Made by a program: the position numbers and the translations under genes. The notes under the pieces were generated by a model, which was not told where the DNA came from, ran no database searches, and saw nothing but the letters and a program-made list of their open reading frames with translations. This document shows positions 12,301 to 21,300 of a stretch of DNA of 40,849 bases, piece by piece. The stretch covers positions 92,573 through 133,421 of the forward strand of contig NW_014577069.1 in NCBI RefSeq assembly GCF_000485595.1. Direction: 5' to 3'. Numbering within the stretch: the first letter of the stretch is position 1; the number at the start of each line of letters is the position of its first letter. This DNA comes from Priapulus caudatus (taxonomy: Eukaryota; Priapulida; Priapulimorpha; Priapulimorphida; Priapulidae).

Positions 12301-15300
12301 AACAGCTCGAGAGCTCTACTCTTCGACAAAAAGTAACTGGTCTTCACTTTCTGTCGACCGGCGACGATATCATATGCCTTGATTCCTGCCCAGTAATAGG
12401 GAATCTGCCACCACCTATGTTGCACATATCCATAAATCACTACAACAACTAAAATATTCACAATTAGGATTACACAACATTGACGAAGTAAAATAAATAT
12501 AAACTTGGTGAAAATAAAAACATATGGCAAAAAATATTAACGTGATGCCCTGTCAATCTACACATTAAGAAACTCTCCAAACACTAACAATTTTCCTGTC
12601 AAAAAGTAGGTGGCAATATTCCCACATATTAAAGGGATCCTTTACTCTAGGTTCTAGGGTTATTTTCAGTTAATTTAGGTTAAAATTATGCTACATAAAA
12701 AGAGTCATGGTTCAATCACCATTAGAAATTTTTTTTTTTAATGTTTTAAAACTAACGACTACAGTTTGATTACAACGACGGTGGCGCCACTCAAAGCGCA
12801 TGATCTGATAAGTTGCACAAAACGACTTTTCAGCCAAGGGCTACAGACCGAGGGTGTTTCTTATTTATTAATTTAAAAGCAAAAGGATTGTAATATCTTA
12901 TAAACGACATATAGATTCAGTTATATTATGGATAAATTTGTCCTAAAATGAACATCGTTCGGTTAAATAGCATTTAGGTATAAATATAATTGCACCTTTG
13001 TGATTAGCCCTCGGTCTGTAACGTGCAAAATATATTGGGAAATGAGCAACTTTTTCAGGGTGGCAGCACCGTCGCGGGTGTCAATGGCGCCGTTCAAATT
13101 TCGTAGCGTTGATGTATAATTAATTATAACAATTAAATTAGGTATCTGGTAACAAGTAGGTGTCGGTATAGACGATTTGTTATACAGTAAGTACAGTAGT
13201 CTGCAGTAAAATCCTAGAGTCTAGTATCCCTTTAAAGCTCAAGAACAATGCTAGTCGGTAAAAAAATCCCAAAGAGTAATTTATTGATCACGCATAATAA
13301 CGGGCAAGTGTGTGTACAGAGTATGCATTGCTAAGGACGTGTGAACTGAAACTAAATCAGATCTTACTTGTACACTGGCAGCATGATGGGCAGAGGATAG
13401 GAGAGGTGTGGTGCAATCTTCAGCAGGTTTGCTCTCTCCTGAAGAGCTTCTTTCACCATACGATACTGTAACACAAGTACGCACAGTGGTTAGCCCACGC
13501 TGACACACGTATGTGTGTGTAAAGCCACATGTCGGACTAGGCAACCTTTTTTCTTTTGCCACCAGTCGCTACCGGGATGGTTTCGTCTCCACTGCATACG
13601 TGCACGCACATTTTCAAATTCACGAAGCAGCCCAGCCACTACCTGCAGACACGTTCCACTTACGCACGGACGTGTCGGCACTTTGCCAACGAACAATGCA
13701 CTTTTTACGAAATATAAGATAAGGCTGATCAAGCAGGAGATGTGAGCTGTCTGACCTGTCACAATGCATTTGTCACAGGACTGGAGATTATTGTCTCCAG
13801 TGATAAACAGGCCAGATACTGGGGCCGGTTATGAGAAACAAACACCGGACCTTCCCCACACCTCCCTACCTCTCTCCGACCTCCCCTCTACCCCCGGCTC
13901 TACCCCCCCCCTGGCCCTACCCGGGGTTCTATACCTCTATAGACCAGACCTCTATACGCCTATCTCCCCCGGCTCTACTCCCCCCCCCTGGCCCTACCCG
14001 GGGCTCTATACCTCTATAGACTGGACCTCTATACGCCTATCTCCCCCGGCTCTACCCCCCCCTCTGGCCCTACCCGGGGCTCTATACCTCTATAGACCGG
14101 ACCTCTATACGCCTATCTCCCCCCGGCTCTACCCCCCCCCCCATCTCCCCCCGGCTCTACCCCCCCCCCCTGGCCCTACCCGGGGCTCTATACCTCTATA
14201 GACCGGACCTCTATACGCTGTTATTGTCAGACTCACAGCTCGCTTGTAGGCAAGACAAGAATCACCGTTGCGGACAATGCAATTCAGCTCGCCTGACCGA
14301 AACCAACCAACGTTCGTTCGTGCGAACTACGGGAATCTCCACGAGCGGCATTTCTAACCAAAACTGCAGTTCCTTCTTATTTCTAACAACAGAAAAAATA
14401 CAAGAATGTACCGCTGAAGTCACGCACCTCTACGCAGGTCGCGTCGGTCGTGAGACCTCAGACGTACCTGCTCGTAATCTAAACGCAGTATGGCCTTCTG
14501 CAGGTAGCGCACACCTCCGTGAATCAGCTTCGTCGATCGACTACTCGTGCCGGCCGAGAAATCCTGTCTCTCCACCACAGCCGTGCTCAGACCTGCCGCC
14601 ACAGATATCACACGCGTGAGAGCAATACATACAATCACTGGTGCGGACATGGTTGCCGCAAAAACACACCACGTGATGTAGTGATGTCCCGATGACCGAT
14701 TATAATCAAAAGTCAGTCGTTTGCAGCAACCGACTAAAGACTTATGAACATAAATAATCAATTATCAAAAAAAAAATATTTGCAAACATTGATGAAATGA
14801 CTCTTTATTTTATTTTCGTGTTTTGTTGGTTACTTTTCTAACCTACACCTAACATAAGCAAGTATAATACTGTTACATGGCTGTTAGAATATTGTATTAT
14901 AAAAAATACTGTATTATATGATATATATATATGATATATTTCAATATCTGGTAGCCATGATCAATAGGACTCAACCGATTATCTTCGATCATTGATCGGT
15001 TAGGTGCAACCGATGATCGATGATGAAATCCTAACCGATTCCCATCACTAACACGATGCACCCAGCAGTGGCACCCGCAGATAGAAGCACTGGAAGCAGT
15101 GCTACCAGTAAATTTTGGGTTAAAAAATTTGTTCCCACATTTTGTTCCTAAATCTCTCTCGCAAGACTCACCAGATTGCATCTCCAGACGTCTACCATTC
15201 CAAAATTTCCCATTCAGGGGGGGCATGCCCCCAGACCTCCCTAGCATGCAGCGCGCATACGGCGCTCGCTTTTTATTATCACTGAGGATTTTATCCTTCT

Positions 15301-18300
15301 GTGCTTCGCCAGTGGCACCCAGCATGAGCCGCCCACAAAACCAATGCAAAAAATGCTTGCTTTCTTCATGATGCGTTTAGGAGCATACAGAAAATCATAG
15401 CCTAAAATAGCACTAGCCACGAGCAATGCAATAAACGTGTTTAGAGGTTTTTGCATGAGGCCAGCTGTTCGTAGCAAATATTTACCAGCAAACTTATGCA
15501 CTGTGAATCAAATTCACGTTTATATTCTCAAAGCCACTTGTAGAAATCAAGCCTATAGCATCGATACTATGGCAAATCTTCACTAAATATTTTCATCAAG
15601 TTATTGTTCTTTTTTTCTCTGAATTTTTTCATAAGCATTGTTAAAGCTCTTTGGCTGTTAAGATTGAGAGAGGACAAGACCTGCAAATACTTCACTCAGA
15701 TCCTTAGTGAGTAAACAACAACTGGGTTCATGCAGCCAGACTATGCCCAGGGTTCGACACTAACCCACGTCCGACCGACCTAGTCGGGTAAATGCTTGGT
15801 CCGGTCGCATACAACCAGAGTGCTAGTAGGCAAACATTTTGCTCAAAAACATTATCGTAGCAATGTTCCATGAAATGTTCGGCAATGTGCGGTGAAAAAA
15901 GTCGCCGAACATTTGTTCCGAACAATGTTTCTGAAGATCGGAAATGTTTGATATCTCGAACATTGTTCGTCGAATGTTCGTCAAAGTGCGTTGAATGTCG
16001 AACAATTCTAGGAACATTTGTAAAGTAGTAACCAATAGCAGCACGATATGTGGTCACATGATTTTTGTGTACAATATGGCGTCTGCTATATCGCTGCCAG
16101 AAGTGTGGACTTTTGAAAAGGAAGAGATTATGGTCGAAATGTGGGGGCAGCAGCCCTGTCTAAAATTAGTAAAGTTGTTAAAATTCTCTTGTGCAAACTG
16201 GGCATTGCCATTCACGCCGATCACGTGACTCTTTACAACACAGCTACTAGACGGCGCCACGAGGTTGTTCGCTAAAAAATGTTCGGCAATGTGCGCTCAG
16301 CAATTGTTCACCTGCACATTGCCAGACAAAAACATTTGTTCGGACGAAAATTTGTTCGGAAAAATGTTCGGCAACGTGCGCCAGGCTTTAGAATTGGTCA
16401 TATAGTACTCGCACATAGTTACATGACATCATTTCACACCTTTCTGCCTTATAATTCACATTTGTAATTACAAAATGCACAATTTTCACAATGTCAGTGC
16501 AAGGCAAAACATCGAATCTTTATTATGGTGTTCGTGCTTAAAACAATACCTGTCAGTGATCTGGGTCTAGCCCATTAACCCAGCGTGCACTGAAAGATCA
16601 CCTCTGGCTAGACTGGAGCGTGTACATTGTCTAGCAGAGCGTGAGGCCGGACACCAGTCTACCCTTCGGCAAAAACTATATGGTGGCTTGCTGCCAGCCG
16701 CAGTAGACGATCGATAAACCCAGGCTTTCCAGCAGTCCTTGACAACATTTTAGGGCTAATTTTAGGGAGAAATTAAGGTTTTTTAGGGCTATTTTAGGCA
16801 TTTTTAGGGATGAACCGAAACATTTTAGGGATAAATTAAGTCAATTACCTTTCATAAACATCAGCGTGTTAACGTACAGATACAGTTCTATGTGGTATGT
16901 GTCCAGTCTACCAGCTATTCCTATCCTCCAAGTCCTCGATACGACTGTACATCATCAAGTTTCATGCAAATTAGGCATGTCTTGTACATCCAGCCAATAA
17001 CAGGGTCGTATAATCAGACACTGAAGCTTAGGAATCACTGGTAAACTGAGAGTCACAATACTTACTCAGTATAAAGATAACTAGAAAACATCCATTAGCA
17101 GGGTCTCCAACCCTATGAACTCCAAATGCGGAATGTTCCCGCGGTGATCAGTAACTAGTGGCGTATTCAGAAATTGATGAGGGGCGAAATGTACCTTGGC
17201 TACCGTGAAATGTACCGCGTGCCGTAGGCATGCCAGTGCTAGGGGGGGTCTGGGGGCATGCCCCCCAGGAAAATTTTGAAATATTTAAGCCATTTTCCTG
17301 CAATCTGAGGCATAACTGTGGGCCATATTCTCATGTCTGATAACACTATCTCAACCCTACAACCCTTGTCTAATTAGCAGACAAACTACGCGACACCTTG
17401 CAGACAGCGCCTGTCTGACTAGGCTGTTCCATTTACCGTAGACATGCCAGATACAAAATGCCTGAAAAAAACAATGTGTCCAAGCGAACAATCAAATTTT
17501 TTACAGTGTAACTGAAATGATGAATATAACCTTGCCGCTGCAGAATGCGGAAATTAAGCCTAGAAATTGTAATGATTCCGCAGAATGAGGAATGGTTCTG
17601 CATTAGACATAATTACAAACCAAAAGTTCATCATCTCATCACCAAAAACTCCAAACATATCTGTGAATTTTTTTTTTTAGGAATTTGAATAAAATTTTAG
17701 CCTTTTTTTAGGAATTGCATGCGTTTTTAAAGTTTTTTTAGGAATTTTAGGGCGAGCTCAAAATTTTTGGAATTTTTGGGCCGCTGGAAAGCCTGTAAAC
17801 CGTGCGCCTGTGTATGCCTGTGGTAGAATACGAATGCTGCACGTGAACTCGGAAAATGACGCTCGCGCAAGCTGTGATCTGTATGGAGTGTAGAGCAGTA
17901 AACTATAGTGCAGCTTGCTAACCAGTACTCATAAACGATGTCTTTATTTAAGGTTGGCTTTACGTCAGGTGATAGGGACGAATAAAGGGTTAATCGTTTA
18001 TGTTTACTTGTTACTTGTTTTTAAACTAAAGTATCAAAACCTCAATCTAAACTTTTCTATCGTGTAATAGTATTGCAGTTAAAAATACATACTTTATCAT
18101 AATTATGTCACTATAACAGCATCTATGAATACATACGATGACACACTCTTATCTAAATAAAGTTTTTCATAACAATGGTCTGGGTCTGGGCTAGTGAAAG
18201 TTAGGTCAAGGCTAGTGGTTTTCCTCAGTTACTAGCCCAATGGTCTAGTGAAATAAAAAGTTAATGTTGAACCCTGCTAGTATGCCTTAGCTAAACTCCA

Positions 18301-21300
18301 GACTAGTGAGTTTACTTATATGTATGCAACAGTGATACAACCAGGACCAATGGGTAGGTGGGTGGGGAGGTGGGTTCTAGATAATACAGTGCACTGGTCA
18401 GGGGGCTATATGGCCATCCACACAATGCCTGCAGGAAATTCGGATGAACCTGATAAATTCTGAACATAAATCACCCCTTTTAAGTGACTGTGGGTAGATA
18501 ATATATTTATGCAATGCGGTGCAATTGTACATACCAGTAATCTAGATCGCATACGATACCGTCATGCTGCTGCTGCTATTATTAAAGTATCAGACGAGTT
18601 TAACTGATGTATTATAGCCAAACATATAATAGGGTCACAAGGCTAACCTCTGCTAACAGCATCCAGTGCTACGCCACAGCCAGTGGCGCCTCCACCGATC
18701 ACCAATACATCGAACTCGGCCGTCTGTTCCAAGGACTTCAGCTGCGCAGCACGAGTCGGCAAGTCGACGGTAGGCCTCTGGTTCAACTCCGTCATTCCAT
18801 CATTCACAGTCTTGGCCAGAACTACAGCTTGGTTCTGCAATGGTGAGTGTGTGACCTCTACACATTTTCCCCCAATGATCTATGCGATACGGATGCCGAT
18901 GGCATGGCAGGTTTTATCATGGACAAGGTGGTTGTCCATTAGAGTACAGGGGCTGTCAGTTGCCATAACTGCTAACATATGACAAGTAGATGGTTACTTG
19001 TACTCTTTGTTCAAAGGCGATTTCTCACTGTCCTGTTAGCGTATACAACAGATTTGCACGAAATTCACCCGATAACTTTGTAAATGAACTCTGCATAGTT
19101 TCTAAATTCAAATTTTTCTTTTATGCCCCTCCAACTTTCCATGGTCCCCAAAAACTTATGATTATGCCATAGGCAACACTTTCTGTGCCATAAAAAGGAA
19201 ATATGTGTGATGAAGCCCCAAGCAAAAGCCAACCGAAAAAAATCCTCGAAGTAGCCAAACTACAATCTAAACTCAGAGCAATTTTCCCTGACTTGAACGG
19301 CAAGAAGAAAAATAGTGAAGCCTGCACAGGCTTCGCCATCTGAGAAAACCACGGGACCTAAAAAAAGGCCCTGTCATTTACATGACGGGGCTGATTTTCT
19401 CTAGACGGGGCAGATATTTTAAAACTTGTGAATTATGTAATAAAAGTTTTGTTACATTCATATGTATTGTTACTATGCTTATTCCCTCCTATTTGGTTTA
19501 TGAATTTATAACAACCGTTGTTCTTTCTCTTTTCGATTTTAGTTTTCGACTCTCGGAATCTCAAAATTCGACTGGGCCGAAAAAAGTCCTGTGGACACCA
19601 GAGACAGGGCTGTTTATGGGGCTTGGGCCGATCGCCCCATGAAAAGGTGAAGCCTGACTGCATCGCCAACACCACAGTAAGAAAGCAGAAACTCTACCTG
19701 TTTTCTTCAGCAGCATAATAACTGAATAGCCAGCAGGAGAAGTACCTAAATTATGGCCAGGAACATTGATGATGAATTCGTCTACAAGAAAATAACTGAT
19801 CAGGACATTATGAAAGTATTTTAAAGCCTAAACAGTAACAACTCCCAGGGGCCAGACAATATTCACCCGAGAATCCTGATGGAATTAGAGGCAGTTATAG
19901 TCACACCACTATTTTCAACCAGTCTCTGCAAACAGTGCGTGTGCCAAAGGGCTTTCGAGAGCAGAGTCAGTAGATTCTGGAAGGCCAATGACAGGAGGAC
20001 GAGACTCGAGGGGATTACAGGGTCCAAGCCCAACAGGAAGCTACACCGCACAACACAGACGATGATGGAGCGATTAATCTGAATATAGAGGCCTGTGCTC
20101 ACAGGCACTTGAAGCGTTTCAATAAAATATAATGCTAACTAAATACGAAATCTATTTACTACTAAATTCTTAATGTTTCTATACTCTTTTTCACCTATTA
20201 TTGCCAACAGTTTCCTGTCAATTCCGTCCAAATCCTACGTGCAACTATATACGCTGCCGGCGGCCATTGCTCTCGCGGCTTCAGTGTTGCACGCTTACAC
20301 TTATATATATAGCAGGTAGGAAAGCGGGATCGCAAAATTCGCTCGACGCTCGCTGGATTTCACACTTTCACAGCACGAATACATATATCCAACAGCTGCC
20401 ATCTTTGTTTCTATGTCAAGAACAGTGTTCACTTGTTATAAAAACATACTGTCTCTGTTCGTAACCGAGCTGTGTCACGGCGAAATCACACAAAGACTGA
20501 CAAAATTCTCGCGTTCGCGAACCTTGCCCCGTAATGTAAATGGCTGTCAGAATCAGGAAACACCTACCGGCGCTCTTCGTGACCTCATTCTTGCGCCGAA
20601 ATGCTGCAACGTTTTTGCAACGTTCCAATGGCGAGGCTCGTACGGGAGTTGGAAAGCAGTGCGCCGCCTGCGCGCCGCCTATAGTCCATAGACTGGCACT
20701 CGCTCCCACCTCTCGGCTTAACTTAGTCACTCGATGGGCAATCGAGGTGGGAGCGAATCCCAGTCTATATAGCCCTGATTCTGGCAGCCATTTATATTAA
20801 GGGGCAAGGTTCGCGAACGCGAGAATTTTATCAGTCTTTGTGTGATTTCGCGTGACACAGCTCGGTTACGAACAGAGACAGTATGTTTTTATAACAAGTG
20901 AACACTGTTCTTGACATAGAAACAAAGATGGCAGCTGTTGGATGTGTATTCGTGCTGTGAAAGTGTGAAACCCAGCGAGCGTCGAGCGAATTTTGCGATC
21001 CCGCTTTCCTACCTGCTATATATATAAGTATAAGCGTGCAACAGTGGAGCCGCGAGAGCAATGGCGCCAGCAGCGTATATGGTTGCACGTAGGATTTGGA
21101 CGGAATTGACAGGAAACTGTCGGCAATAATAGGTGAAAGAGAGTATAGAAACATTAAGAATTTGGTAGTAAATAGATTTCGTATTTAGTTAGCATTATAT
21201 TTTATTGAAACGCTTCAAGTACCTGTGCCTGTGCTCAGTATTAACTAAGTTAAACAAAGCTTTTGTTTAACCACCAACTCAGCGTAACCCAAAAGTAGAT

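Larger units (their letters stand above)
14593..18647 (-). other. GPD2: GPD2 intron 2
   Basis: A 4-kb intron built largely of repeats: the hAT-like MITE (14674-15051), a fragment with a gggggcatgccccc palindrome (about 15080-15330), the TGTTCG repeat region, the nested transposon pair (16715-17801), and a ctagtgaaagttagg-type patch near 18180-18276. No host gene is seen. Confidence 0.7.

Noticed and set aside
15748-18276. A possible larger hAT-like element (cagggttcgacactaacc ... ttaatgttgaaccctg) enclosing the nested pair
   Set aside because: The ends resemble each other, but no matching target duplication is adjacent, so the pairing may be chance or from two separate copies.
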